Of a stretch of DNA of 64,000 nt, positions 8,856 through 16,932 are shown piece after piece; position 1 is the stretch's first letter; the number at the start of each line of letters is the position of its first letter. The stretch is from positions 1 to 64,000 of the forward strand of contig CAYJLF010000014.1 in assembly GCA_964371055.1 (NCBI GenBank), written 5' to 3'. Made by a program: the position numbers and the translations under genes. The stretch comes from CAYJLF01 sp964371055. Its GTDB lineage: Bacteria > Eisenbacteria > RBG-16-71-46 > CAIMUX01. Below the pieces are notes generated by a model. The model saw only the letters and a list, made by a program, of their open reading frames with translations, did not search any database and was not told the DNA's origin.

Positions 8856-10144
8856 GTCCTGCGCCGCTCCGCAACGACCGCAGGGTGGGAGGCCCCCCCC
8901 TTCGGGAGCGGACGATCTATGTCCCTCGCATGAGCTACGGGGCGGCACGCTGCTTCACCGCCGCCATGCGCGGTTTCGGATTCGATGCGCATCCCTTCCC
9001 ACCGTCCGACTCGCTCACGCTGGAGTATGGGGGACGGTACACCTCGGGAGATGAGTGCTACCCGGAACGGATCACGCTCGGCGATGTCCTCAAGCTGGTG
9101 CTGGCACCCGGCGCGCGGCCGGAGCGGATGGCCTTCTTCATGCCGTCGGCCCCCGGACCGTGCCGCTTCGGCCAGTACGCCCCGTTCCTGCGCCAGACCC
9201 TCGACCAGATCGGGGCGGTCGATGCCATGGTCCTCTCTCCACAGAGCGGATCGGGATACGAGGAGATGAGCGATGCCGGCTCCGGCCTGCAACGCGCCTG
9301 CTGGCGCGGGCTGGTCATGGCCGACGTGCAGCGCAAAGCACTGCTCCGCATCCGCCCCTACGAACGTGAGGCGGGTGCAGCCGACGCCGCCTACGAGGCG
9401 GGAATCGCCGCATCGTGCGCGGCGCTCGAACGGCGCGATCTCCCGGCCTCACGCATGCTGGCCGATCTGCGGAAGGTGATGGACCGGTCGGCGGAGCGCT
9501 TCGCCGCGATTCCCCGCCGCTTGGAATCGCGCCTTCTGATCGGCGTGATCGGAGAAATCTTCTGCCGGCTGAATACCTTCAGCAACGAGGAACTGGTGCT
9601 GGAACTGGAGCGCCAGGGGGGCGAGGCCTGGATCGCCGACATCGGCGAGTGGGTCTACTACACCAACCTCGAACAGCGGCGCAAATGGATCCCCTACGCC
9701 GGCGACCGCTGGTCTGTCCGGATGGTCGGCGCCTGGATCAAGGACGTGGTGCAGCATCGCGACGAACACCACCTGGCGCGCCCCTTCCATCACCTCACCG
9801 GCGACCGGCCCGAACCGAAGCAGATCGCGGAGCTGACCGGCCTCTCCGAACCCTATCTGCCGGCCGAAGGGGTCTACGGCGAAATGGTGATGAACACCGG
9901 CAAGGCAATCTGGCTCTGGCGCCAGGGCTGCCACGGGATCGTCGATATCAGCCCCTTCACCTGCATGAACGGTATCGTGTCCGAGGCGATCTATCCCCGC
10001 CTGAGCCTCGATCATGACGGGATCCCGATCCGGATCTTCTATTTCGACGGCACCCAGTCCCATCTGGAGCGCGACCTCGGGATCTTCCTCGAGCTGGCCC
10101 GGGGATATCGCGGGCGGAAGTCCGGTTCCCCGGTCGCCTCCTGA
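8852..10144 (+). CDS. 2-hydroxyacyl-CoA dehydratase-like (HgdB/BcrB-type) component
   Basis: This 430-residue protein starts with GTG in the GTGA overlap with the activase stop. Recognisable features are YVPRMSYGAARCFTAAM near the N-terminus, SGDECYPERITLGD (about 68-81), PSAPGPCRFGQY (about 99-110), and NTGKAIWLWRQGCHGIVDISPFTCMNGIVSEA near residues 348-380. Conserved cysteines in these blocks are expected to bind an Fe-S cluster. In many anaerobes the activase and this region are one chain of about 1,400 residues; here they are two translationally coupled genes. The substrate cannot be read from sequence, and no CoA-transferase or dehydratase alpha/beta pair lies nearby. The pair may be a stand-alone double-cubane-type ATP-dependent reductase. 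Confidence 0.8.
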   Translation: MSPAPLRNDRRVGGPPLRERTIYVPRMSYGAARCFTAAMRGFGFDAHPFPPSDSLTLEYGGRYTSGDECYPERITLGDVLKLVLAPGARPERMAFFMPSAPGPCRFGQYAPFLRQTLDQIGAVDAMVLSPQSGSGYEEMSDAGSGLQRACWRGLVMADVQRKALLRIRPYEREAGAADAAYEAGIAASCAALERRDLPASRMLADLRKVMDRSAERFAAIPRRLESRLLIGVIGEIFCRLNTFSNEELVLELERQGGEAWIADIGEWVYYTNLEQRRKWIPYAGDRWSVRMVGAWIKDVVQHRDEHHLARPFHHLTGDRPEPKQIAELTGLSEPYLPAEGVYGEMVMNTGKAIWLWRQGCHGIVDISPFTCMNGIVSEAIYPRLSLDHDGIPIRIFYFDGTQSHLERDLGIFLELARGYRGRKSGSPVAS

Positions 10145-10159
10145 TCCCGTCTCGCCCGA

Positions 10160-11524
10160 TCACTTCCCCCCGAGCTGCATGAGGTGATCACGGTACCGCT
10201 CCCCGTTCGGCGGATCGTGGTCGATGAGATGGAGGAGGAGCGGCTGGACCTTCTCAGGCCCCTCCTCGGTCCGGAGATAGAGATCGAGCAGGCGTCGCCC
10301 CGCCTCGACCGGGAAGTCGAGCTCGCGGCCGTGCGTGAGGCTTCGCTCCATCCGGAGCTGGATCAGCTCCTCCAGCAGGCTCCGGGCCTCGGCCTCATCG
10401 CCCAGCACCACCGCCGCCTGCGCGGCGGGCACCAGGATCTCCTCGTGGTAGCCGATCTTCTTCAGCAGCGCGGTCAGGCGGGATTGCGCTTCCTCCGCCC
10501 GGCCGGCCTCGATCAGAACCCAGCCGAGGAGCGACTCCGCCACCGGGGAGTCCCCTCTCGTGGCGCCGACCAGCGCGCGGGCCTCTTCGACAGCTTCATC
10601 GTACCGTTCCAGGGCGCGCAGGGCCTCGACCCGGAGGTAGCGGCGTTCTCCCTCCCCGGCCAACGTCTCGAGGCGCTCCGGCGAGACGGACTCAGCGGTC
10701 GCGTCCGGGGATCCTCCCGGGACCCCCGCGTTCGATCCGACCACGTCCCCGATCCCTTCTCCGCGCAGTTCCTCGAGCGTCAGAGACGGCATCCCGTCCA
10801 GGATCGCGAGGCACTCGTCCGGGCGCTCGGCCAGGAGGAGCGCATTGGCACGGGCCCGCCGCGCCGCCGGGTGGTCGATGCCGGTCCAATCGAGCCGCTC
10901 GAAGAAGCGGGTCGCTCGACGGCCGTCCCCTCCCACCGTCGCCAGGTAGCCGAACATGAAGTCGCGGCCGTAGGCGCGGAATCGGTCGGCCGTGGCCGGC
11001 AACAGAGTCTCCAGGTGAATGCCGAAGAGGTGCTCGGGATCGTCGCCGAAGAACTCCTCGTCCGACGGTGGTTCCGGTTCGGCCGCCGGCTTCATCCGGT
11101 CCAGCAGGGTCGGGATAGGACGCACCGTCGCGTCGGGATCGGGAAGCAGGTCCGGCTCCGACGCCGTCTCCAGCCCGCCCGGTCCCACCTTGCGGGCCGG
11201 GGCGTCGATCCGGCGCAGCAGTTCTTCGACCGGGCCGCGGTCGAGATCGTCGCCGGCCAGGTCGAGCGCGGTGGCGCACCGATCGCGGGCGGCCTCCAGA
11301 TCACCTGCCTGTCGAAGCGCGTCGGCCTCGGCGATCCTCTCCTCCATCATCCGCTCGCGACAGGAACGGATCCCCGCTCTGGCCTCGGACTCCTCTCCGG
11401 CGCTGAGCTTTCCGGAATCGACCACGTCTTCGAAGAGACCCATCGCCTCGAACCACCTTCGCTGAGCGAAAGCGGCGCGGCCCTTCTCGAGCTTCTTCTG
11501 TGGCGAGGTTCCAAAGAGACCCAT
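10160..11524 (-). CDS. Tetratricopeptide-repeat protein
   Basis: This 454-residue soluble protein has no signal peptide. The ATG at 11524 follows AGGGGGA. The N-terminus (MGLFGTSPQKKLEKGRAAF) leads into helical TPR-like pairs, such as RRWFEAMGLFEDVVDSG and ADALRQAGDLEAARDRC. An acidic, Pro-rich linker follows at about 120-155. More TPR-like helices follow, including AESLLGWVLIEAGRAEEAQSRL and AAVVLGDEAEARSLLEELI. It starts 56 nt after the end of the radical SAM gene on the same strand, so the two are probably co-transcribed. TPR proteins are scaffolds, and the partner is not evident. Any functional link to the radical SAM enzyme is inference. Confidence 0.75.
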   Translation of the reverse strand: MGLFGTSPQKKLEKGRAAFAQRRWFEAMGLFEDVVDSGKLSAGEESEARAGIRSCRERMMEERIAEADALRQAGDLEAARDRCATALDLAGDDLDRGPVEELLRRIDAPARKVGPGGLETASEPDLLPDPDATVRPIPTLLDRMKPAAEPEPPSDEEFFGDDPEHLFGIHLETLLPATADRFRAYGRDFMFGYLATVGGDGRRATRFFERLDWTGIDHPAARRARANALLLAERPDECLAILDGMPSLTLEELRGEGIGDVVGSNAGVPGGSPDATAESVSPERLETLAGEGERRYLRVEALRALERYDEAVEEARALVGATRGDSPVAESLLGWVLIEAGRAEEAQSRLTALLKKIGYHEEILVPAAQAAVVLGDEAEARSLLEELIQLRMERSLTHGRELDFPVEAGRRLLDLYLRTEEGPEKVQPLLLHLIDHDPPNGERYRDHLMQLGGK

Positions 11525-11580
11525 GGATTCCCCCTGTCCCCGGCCGAGCGCCCCCGCGGCGCGTCCATCGGCGCGGGCGG

Positions 11581-12795
11581 CTACTCCCTTCGACGATTCG
11601 ATCCGTGTTCGGCGAGGTCCGTCGGCGCGGTGGCCTCGCCCCCCATCGTGGGGAGGTACCCCATCGTCACGAGGTCGGCCCGGACCGCATCCAGCGGACG
11701 TTCGTCTCCCAGCCGGAACTGCGCGCGCGTCTCGTCCGGCGCGGCATAACCGCCCGGATCGGTGCGCGAGCCGGCGGAGAGCACGGTCGCCCCCACGCGC
11801 AGCGAAGCCCGCCGCTGCGCCATCGACTCGCGGGTCGAGACGATCAGGTTCGTGCCCGGCAGCGCCAGTCGGAGGACGGCCAGGATGCGCAGCCAGACTC
11901 GATCCGGCACCGGCGACGGGGGATGGAACGTGAACGGCACTCCTTCGGCCGGCTCGAGACGCGGCGCGGAGACCGAAGCCACGGGACGACCGGTCAGCAT
12001 TTCCAGGTGGCGCGCATGGGCGACCAGGCAGACGGTCTCCAGAATCGGATTCCCCAGCCCGTACAACGCTCCGAGGCCGACCGACGGGATTCCGGCCGCG
12101 GCCGCCCGCTCCGGTGCGGCCAGGCGGAGGCCGAAATCGGCTTTCGGTCCGGAGGGATGGACGGTCGGATAGAGCTCGGGATCGTAGGTCTCCTGGAAGA
12201 GCACGTACGCGGAAAGACCCCGGCCGGCCAGCCGTGCGAAATCGGCCGAGGACATCGGCGGGAGCTCCCCCGCGAGGAAGAGGCCGTGCGTGGATCCCTC
12301 TTCCCACGTGCCCCGCGCGATCGGAGCCTCCGAGGCGACCGCCTCCACCGCCTCGAGCGCCTTCTCCGCGCCGCGCGAGGTCGGATCCTCTGCCGCGATC
12401 AGGAGAATGCGCCGGTGCCCCTGCGCGAGCAGAGCGCGCGCTTCCGCCCGGATTTCCTCCGGGGTCAGGCTGCGTCGCCGCGTCGATCCGAGCGAACTCC
12501 GGAATCCGCAGTAGAGGCAGTCGTTGCGGCAGACGTTGCTGTAGTAGAGAGGGGCGAAGAGGCCGACCCGCGCGCCAAAGAACTCCTTCCGCCGCGCATC
12601 GGCGGCCACGACCAGGAATTCGTCCTGCGCCTCGACGTCGGCCGCGCCGAGCAGGAGCGCAACGTCCCGGAGGCCCGGCTCGTTCCCTGCGAGCACACGC
12701 TCCAGCGCCCGGTGGTAGGCCGCGGGGGGCGCCGGCGCGACGGCGGTCTCGTGCGCCGTGGAGAGGGCTGATTCCAGCCAGGCGGGTATGGACAT
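11581..12795 (-). CDS. HydG/ThiH-like radical SAM protein lacking the C-terminal cluster motif
   Basis: This 404-residue protein carries the radical SAM signature CRNDCLYCGF (CxxxCxxC) near residue 90, preceded by FAPLYYSNV as in ThiH/HydG. Other family blocks are YVLFQETYDPELYPTVHPSGPK, VGLGALYGLGNP, STRESMAQRRASLRVGATVLSAGSRTDPGGY, and FRLGDERPLDAVRADLVTMGYLPT. ThiH and HydG cleave tyrosine with a 5'-deoxyadenosyl radical. HydG has a second cluster site (CTACYR after GYIPSF); here the matching position reads GYLPTMGGE with no cysteine. It is therefore ThiH-like in that respect, yet no thi or hyd genes are in the window. The ATG at 12795 has no Shine-Dalgarno site but a promoter 9 nt upstream, implying a leaderless mRNA. 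Confidence 0.8.
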   Translation of the reverse strand: MSIPAWLESALSTAHETAVAPAPPAAYHRALERVLAGNEPGLRDVALLLGAADVEAQDEFLVVAADARRKEFFGARVGLFAPLYYSNVCRNDCLYCGFRSSLGSTRRRSLTPEEIRAEARALLAQGHRRILLIAAEDPTSRGAEKALEAVEAVASEAPIARGTWEEGSTHGLFLAGELPPMSSADFARLAGRGLSAYVLFQETYDPELYPTVHPSGPKADFGLRLAAPERAAAAGIPSVGLGALYGLGNPILETVCLVAHARHLEMLTGRPVASVSAPRLEPAEGVPFTFHPPSPVPDRVWLRILAVLRLALPGTNLIVSTRESMAQRRASLRVGATVLSAGSRTDPGGYAAPDETRAQFRLGDERPLDAVRADLVTMGYLPTMGGEATAPTDLAEHGSNRRRE

Positions 12796-12804
12796 GGTTC
12801 GGAG

Positions 12805-12832
12805 AGTGTAGCCTGCCCGACTCAAACCGCAA
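12805..12832 (-). promoter_or_regulatory. Leaderless promoter TTGCGG-16-TACACT
   Basis: Minus-strand TTGCGG (12827-12832) and TACACT (12805-12810) are separated by 16 bp. Only 9 nt separate the -10 box from the ATG at 12795, so transcription should begin at or within a few bases of the start codon. Confidence 0.65.
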
Positions 12833-12953
12833 GATCCGAGGTCGTCCCCGGGCATGGACAGCGGCGGGAGTGGCGAGTAGCCTCGGACCCGGAGTCGCGG
12901 CGCCGCGCGGAGGATGGCCGCTCCGTCGCGCGATCCGGCCGGGGAGGGTTCGT

Positions 12954-14144
12954 TTGACCGAGCGCCGTTCATTCCGAGACGCCGAACTGGTCCGTCGCAC
13001 GCAGGACGGGGACCGTTCCTCCTTCGGGGAGCTTCTGGAGCGCCACGAGCCGGCGATCCGCACGTTGGCCGCCTCCTGGATCGAAGACGAGCAGATGGTC
13101 GAGTCGCTGGCGATGGCGGCCTTTCACCGGGCTTACCGTTACCTCGACCGTTTCGATCCGGTCCGCAATTTCCGTCCCTGGCTTCTGAAGATCGCGGTCA
13201 ACCTCCTCTTCGATGACGCCCGCCGGCGGCCCCTTGGGCCCCTGCCACCCGTTCCAGGCGGAGGTCTCGACCGGCTACGTCCCCTCCCTCGCGTCATCCT
13301 GGCGCTGCAGGCGGGACTCGGGATGCGGGAGGAGGAGATCGCCGAGTCGCTGGCGATTCCCACCGAGGTGGTGGCCGAGCGTCTCCTGGCAGCGCGTCGT
13401 GAGGTCGCGGCCGCCGGCGGTCCCGGCGAAAGGGTCCTGGCAACGACCCTGCGCGCCCGCGCGGCCCGTGGGATGCCCGGGACGTCGCCGCTGGAGCGGT
13501 TGGCCGCCCGCTACGATCTCGGGACGACCGAAGCGTCATGGATACGGCCCGAGCGGCCCCAAGCTTCGCCGCCGGGTCGCGTGGGACGCCGCGCGCGGAT
13601 GATCCAGGGAGGAGTCGTGGTCGCCGCCGTCGTGGCCGCGGCGCTCGTCGTCCTCCTGTCCGGAGAGTCGCCTCTGCGGCCGGGCGGCTCGTCCCGCGAA
13701 CGCGAGATGGCGGATCGATACCGCGCCTGGCGGCGGACGCAGGAGCCGAGTGCGCGCGCCCCCGAACCGGACGACGCAGCGCTTCGGACCTTCTTCTCCA
13801 CCTGGGTCGCCGCGACCGCCACCGTGGCCTCCGATTCACTCCCCTCCGAGCGGTCCGGCCTTCCGCGCGACGACGGAACCGATCTCCTGGATCGCGAAGC
13901 CGACCCGGCCTTGTCCGACTCACTCTGGTCGGTGGCAGCCCGACAGAAGGCGCGCCTCGCAGCCCTCACGGGAGGCGTCGGTCCGTCGCCGGCGCGGACG
14001 GCGTTGGTCTGGTATTGGCGGATGGCGCATCGCGCCGGTCGCCCGCTCGCGGCCAGTCGGGGGGATCTCGATCGTCTCTATGCCGCTGACCGCGCGAGGA
14101 TCGAGCGGATGCTGCGCCGCCTGGAACCGGGCACCGGGCGGTAG
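12954..14144 (+). CDS. ECF-type sigma factor with C-terminal membrane anchor
   Basis: The protein is 396 residues from a TTG start preceded by GGGGAGGG. Residues about 8-90 match sigma region 2: LVRRTQDGDRSSFGELLERH, AFHRAYRYLDRFDP, NFRPWLLKIAVNLLFDDARRR. Residues about 115-150 form a region-4 helix-turn-helix (ILALQAGLGMREEEIAESL, IPTEVVAERLLAARREV). Instead of ending near residue 190, it continues into one strong transmembrane segment (about 220-238, VVVAAVVAAALVVLLSG). An extracytoplasmic part of about 155 residues follows with no recognised domain. Sigma factor and sensor/anchor thus appear fused in one chain. Nearest downstream, 66 bp away on the same strand, is a membrane phosphatase-superfamily gene with its own promoter. 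An alternative reading is that the C-terminal part is an anti-sigma-like domain. Confidence 0.78.
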   Translation: MTERRSFRDAELVRRTQDGDRSSFGELLERHEPAIRTLAASWIEDEQMVESLAMAAFHRAYRYLDRFDPVRNFRPWLLKIAVNLLFDDARRRPLGPLPPVPGGGLDRLRPLPRVILALQAGLGMREEEIAESLAIPTEVVAERLLAARREVAAAGGPGERVLATTLRARAARGMPGTSPLERLAARYDLGTTEASWIRPERPQASPPGRVGRRARMIQGGVVVAAVVAAALVVLLSGESPLRPGGSSREREMADRYRAWRRTQEPSARAPEPDDAALRTFFSTWVAATATVASDSLPSERSGLPRDDGTDLLDREADPALSDSLWSVAARQKARLAALTGGVGPSPARTALVWYWRMAHRAGRPLAASRGDLDRLYAADRARIERMLRRLEPGTGR

Positions 14145-14173
14145 AGCGGGAGCCCTGGCGGCGACGGATCTCC

Positions 14174-14202
14174 TTCCCCGCCGGACTGGACGCGACTACA
14201 CT
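14174..14202 (+). promoter_or_regulatory. Leaderless promoter TTCCCC-17-TACACT
   Basis: TACACT (14197-14202) lies 8 nt before the ATG at 14211, with a weak -35 TTCCCC (14174-14179) 17 bp upstream. No ribosome site precedes the ATG, so the mRNA is probably leaderless. Confidence 0.5.
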
Positions 14203-14210
14203 GCGGCACC

Positions 14211-16250
14211 ATGGAACGAGGCGGCACGGATCTCCGGCGGGAACTGGGCAACAACCTGCAGATCGGGCTCGCGACCGGGCTTATCGGCGGCGCACTGCTC
14301 GGATTCCTGGGGGCGGCCGCATCCCTCGCGCTGAATCCCTCGCTCCTGGGATCGGCCGGCAACGTCATCCGGCTTCTGGTCGGCCTGCAGGTGGTCTACG
14401 GCCTCCTCTGCCTGGCGCTCGGCCTTCTCGGGGCCGCCCTCAAGACTCTCTTCTTCCTCCTGACCGGACGCAGTATCTCCGACACCAAGACCGCTGCCTT
14501 CGCCGCCTGGCTCGTCTTCTTCCTGATCGGGGGCCTCTACGCCTTCTCGTGGACGCGCTGGCAGAAGATCGGCGGACTCGCGCCCGGAGAGTCGATCGGG
14601 GCGGCGCAGATTCCGGTGCTGCTCGCGATCGCCGCCGTCAGCGCGCTCCTTTCCGCCTTCACCGCCTACGCGTTCTATCTCCTCATCGTCCACGTGAAGA
14701 AACCGGAGCGGAGACGGCCGCGCGATCTGCGACGCGCGTTTCTGATCCTCTTCTACATGGCGGGCGCCTTCGTGGTCTTTCTGGGTGTGGCCCGCGTGAC
14801 GTCGGATCGCGCGACCACGAGCGCGGGACTGACACGGGACGCGATCCATCCCGACGGTCGCCGCGTCGCGCTTCTCGCTCTCGACGGAGTGGACGAGGCG
14901 GACCTCGCCCGGCTGCGCCGGTCCGGACGGGTGCCCTGGATCGACTCGTTCCAGGGCGGGGCGCGGGGCGACCTGGTAGCGCCGAAGAGCCCGGTCCCGC
15001 CGATGGATTGGACTCTCGTGGCGACCGGGCAGAGCCTCGCGGCGCACGGCATCACCGATTTCCAGGCGCAGGTTGTGCGCGGGCTGCCCGTGCCGGTCGC
15101 GATCGGCCCGGACCAGCTCGGCCTCTTCGAACTGGCGCAGAACGTCCTCCCGTTCCTGCGGCTGACCCGCAGCATCCCGGTCAAGAGCTGGATGCGCGAG
15201 ACGAAGGGGCTCTGGAACATGGCCAGCGACGCCGGCAAACGCGTCGCAGTCGTCAACTGGTGGGTCTCTTGGCCGGCGGAACGGGTACGCGGCACGATCG
15301 TCAGCGACCACGCATGGCTCAAGCTCGCGGGCGACCTCTCTTCCTTCGAAGGGGATGATCCGGAGTCGCGCGCCCGGATCGCCGCGCGCGTCGCCGCCAG
15401 CGTGCAGACTCCCGGTCCCGGCATGGACGGAGCGCTCTCGCCGATCCGACCGGACGGCGAGCCGCTCCTACTGGAGCGCGAGACGTGGCCTAATACCCTC
15501 CTGCTCGAGCTGACGCCCATGGCATGGGCGGGTCACGCGGGGTCGACCGCTTCGGCGTCACCCGACTCGGCGGCGGAGAGGCTGGAGAGTGCGCTTCGGG
15601 TCCTCGATCGGCACGGCATCCCGCGCGATGTGCTGCGTGCCGACCTCTTCTACGCCCGTGCCGCCGTCTGGCTGCTCGACCGCGACGATCCGGTCCTCTG
15701 GATGCTGCACCTGCCGGGGCCGGACATCATCCGGCGCGTGCTGGCCCGGCGTGACCTGCCCCTCGCCGCCCGCGAAGAGGCGCGGCGGGAAGCTCTGGAC
15801 GCCTACTGCTCGGCGCTCGATCTCCCGCTCGCCGCGATCGTGGCGACCTGGGCCGCCGATCCGGATTCGACCGTCGCCCCCTCCGCCGTCGAGTCGCGCC
15901 TGGCGCTGCTGCTCACGCTGCCCGGATTGCCGTGGGACGACGAGCGCCCGCGCGAGAGCGGGACGATCGCCCTGGCCGGACCGGGAGCACGCCCCGGCCC
16001 CCTCGAGACGCCGGTGAAGCTCGCCGAAATCGCGCCGACCGTGCTCTGGCTGCTGGGACTCCCGACGGCGCGCGATATGGAAGGGGCGCCCCGCCTCGAT
16101 CTGGTGACCGGCGAGCTGGCCGGCACGCTCTCGCCCGTCCGGTGGATCCCGACCTGGGGGCGCCAGGAGACCGAAGGGCTGCAGCAGGCGGCCAGCAGCC
16201 TCGATGCCGAGATGCTCGAGCGGTTCCGCTCGCTGGGCTACATCAACTGA
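14211..16250 (+). CDS. Membrane alkaline-phosphatase-superfamily protein (type I phosphodiesterase-like)
   Basis: In this 679-residue protein the first about 200 residues contain five hydrophobic segments, for example GLIGGALLGFLGAAASLAL, LVFFLIGGLYAF and AFLILFYMAGAFVVFLGVA. The rest resembles type I phosphodiesterase/nucleotide pyrophosphatase folds. VALLALDGVDEADLARL (about 220) supplies the first metal-binding Asp. SPVPPMDWTLVATGQSLAAHGITDF (about 262-286) matches the nucleophile-Thr region usually written WTSIATG..PxxHGI. VAVVNWWVSWPAE also fits the family. The C-terminus LERFRSLGYIN is typical of this superfamily. No ribosome site precedes the ATG (see the promoter at 14174). It overlaps the convergent gene ending at 16243 by 8 nt. 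The substrate is unknown; lipid- or glycan-linked phosphoryl transfer in the envelope is plausible. Confidence 0.7.
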   Translation: MERGGTDLRRELGNNLQIGLATGLIGGALLGFLGAAASLALNPSLLGSAGNVIRLLVGLQVVYGLLCLALGLLGAALKTLFFLLTGRSISDTKTAAFAAWLVFFLIGGLYAFSWTRWQKIGGLAPGESIGAAQIPVLLAIAAVSALLSAFTAYAFYLLIVHVKKPERRRPRDLRRAFLILFYMAGAFVVFLGVARVTSDRATTSAGLTRDAIHPDGRRVALLALDGVDEADLARLRRSGRVPWIDSFQGGARGDLVAPKSPVPPMDWTLVATGQSLAAHGITDFQAQVVRGLPVPVAIGPDQLGLFELAQNVLPFLRLTRSIPVKSWMRETKGLWNMASDAGKRVAVVNWWVSWPAERVRGTIVSDHAWLKLAGDLSSFEGDDPESRARIAARVAASVQTPGPGMDGALSPIRPDGEPLLLERETWPNTLLLELTPMAWAGHAGSTASASPDSAAERLESALRVLDRHGIPRDVLRADLFYARAAVWLLDRDDPVLWMLHLPGPDIIRRVLARRDLPLAAREEARREALDAYCSALDLPLAAIVATWAADPDSTVAPSAVESRLALLLTLPGLPWDDERPRESGTIALAGPGARPGPLETPVKLAEIAPTVLWLLGLPTARDMEGAPRLDLVTGELAGTLSPVRWIPTWGRQETEGLQQAASSLDAEMLERFRSLGYIN

Positions 16251-16932
16251 TCAGCCCCAGCCAGTCCCTCATGAGGAAGTAGAACCGGCCGATTGCCAGC
16301 GAGATGCGCGCCATGACGGTGAAGCCGAAGCTGGCCCCGAACCCGACCATGACATAGATGATGCCGACCTTGGCGGTCCACTTGAGCGGACCCTGGTGTT
16401 CCCGGGAGAAGAAGAAGTAGCTGACGGTGCAGAGCACCCCGATCAGCACGAGCAGAGCCCAGATCCCCTGCCAGGTGCTGTCGGCGAAGTTCGCCTGGCT
16501 GACGATCGTCGCCTTGAGCTGCGGGAAGACCGTCCCGTCGAAGTAGGCCGGCACGCTCCGCCCGGTGTAGTACCCCATGAAGACCGCGATCGGGATCCGC
16601 ACCAGCCAGGCCTGCCGCGGCACGAACCGCATGAAGTAGAGCGCGCCGATCAGCATCGGGATGATGATGACGAAGTTGGCGTCGCTGTTCGGATTGAAGA
16701 GCGCGCCGGAGAATTCCCCCCCGACCGTCTGCTTGATTGCTCCGGTCAGAGGCTTCCAGAGATATGGCCCCAGCACGCGGTGGATCGTGAAGGAGAGGCT
16801 GTAGCCGTTCGCCACCCCGACGACCAGGTGCTCGGCGAACCGATAGAACTTGTTCTCCCGGTAAAGGAAGGAGAAGACGCAGAAGGTCAGGAGGACCCCG
16901 ACCCAGACCCATGGATCGGTCGAGATGTTCAC
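16243..16932 (-). CDS. Polytopic membrane protein, last gene of DUF6754-like operon
   Basis: This 229-residue integral membrane protein has about six hydrophobic segments (WVWVGVLLTFCVFSFLY, FVIIIPMLIGALYFM, LVRIPIAVFMGYYTG, GIWALLVLIGVLCTVSYFFF, IIYVMVGFGASFGFTVMA). Conserved-looking polar loops read RFAEHLVVGVANGYSLSFTIHR and NPNSDANF. I recognise no family. Its ATG overlaps the stop of the upstream gene (ATGA, 16929-16932). It is the last of four genes reading leftward from 19705, which suggests it is a membrane subunit of a complex with the other three. Confidence 0.75.
   Translation of the reverse strand: MNISTDPWVWVGVLLTFCVFSFLYRENKFYRFAEHLVVGVANGYSLSFTIHRVLGPYLWKPLTGAIKQTVGGEFSGALFNPNSDANFVIIIPMLIGALYFMRFVPRQAWLVRIPIAVFMGYYTGRSVPAYFDGTVFPQLKATIVSQANFADSTWQGIWALLVLIGVLCTVSYFFFSREHQGPLKWTAKVGIIYVMVGFGASFGFTVMARISLAIGRFYFLMRDWLGLIS

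Noticed and set aside
6558..8948. Minus-strand open frame of about 800 codons opposite the activase gene
   Set aside because: It is a shadow frame caused by high GC at third positions. Its sequence is rich in Asp/Val/Gly without any domain, while the plus-strand protein has clear family motifs.
12114..12953. Extension of the sigma-factor frame upstream to 12114
   Set aside because: It overlaps the divergent radical SAM gene antisense; the TTG at 12954 with GGGGAGGG fits the sigma region 2 start.
11525..13063. N-terminal extension of the TPR protein to about 967 residues
   Set aside because: The extension is the radical SAM gene read in the wrong frame. The ATG at 11524 has a ribosome site and begins the TPR protein.
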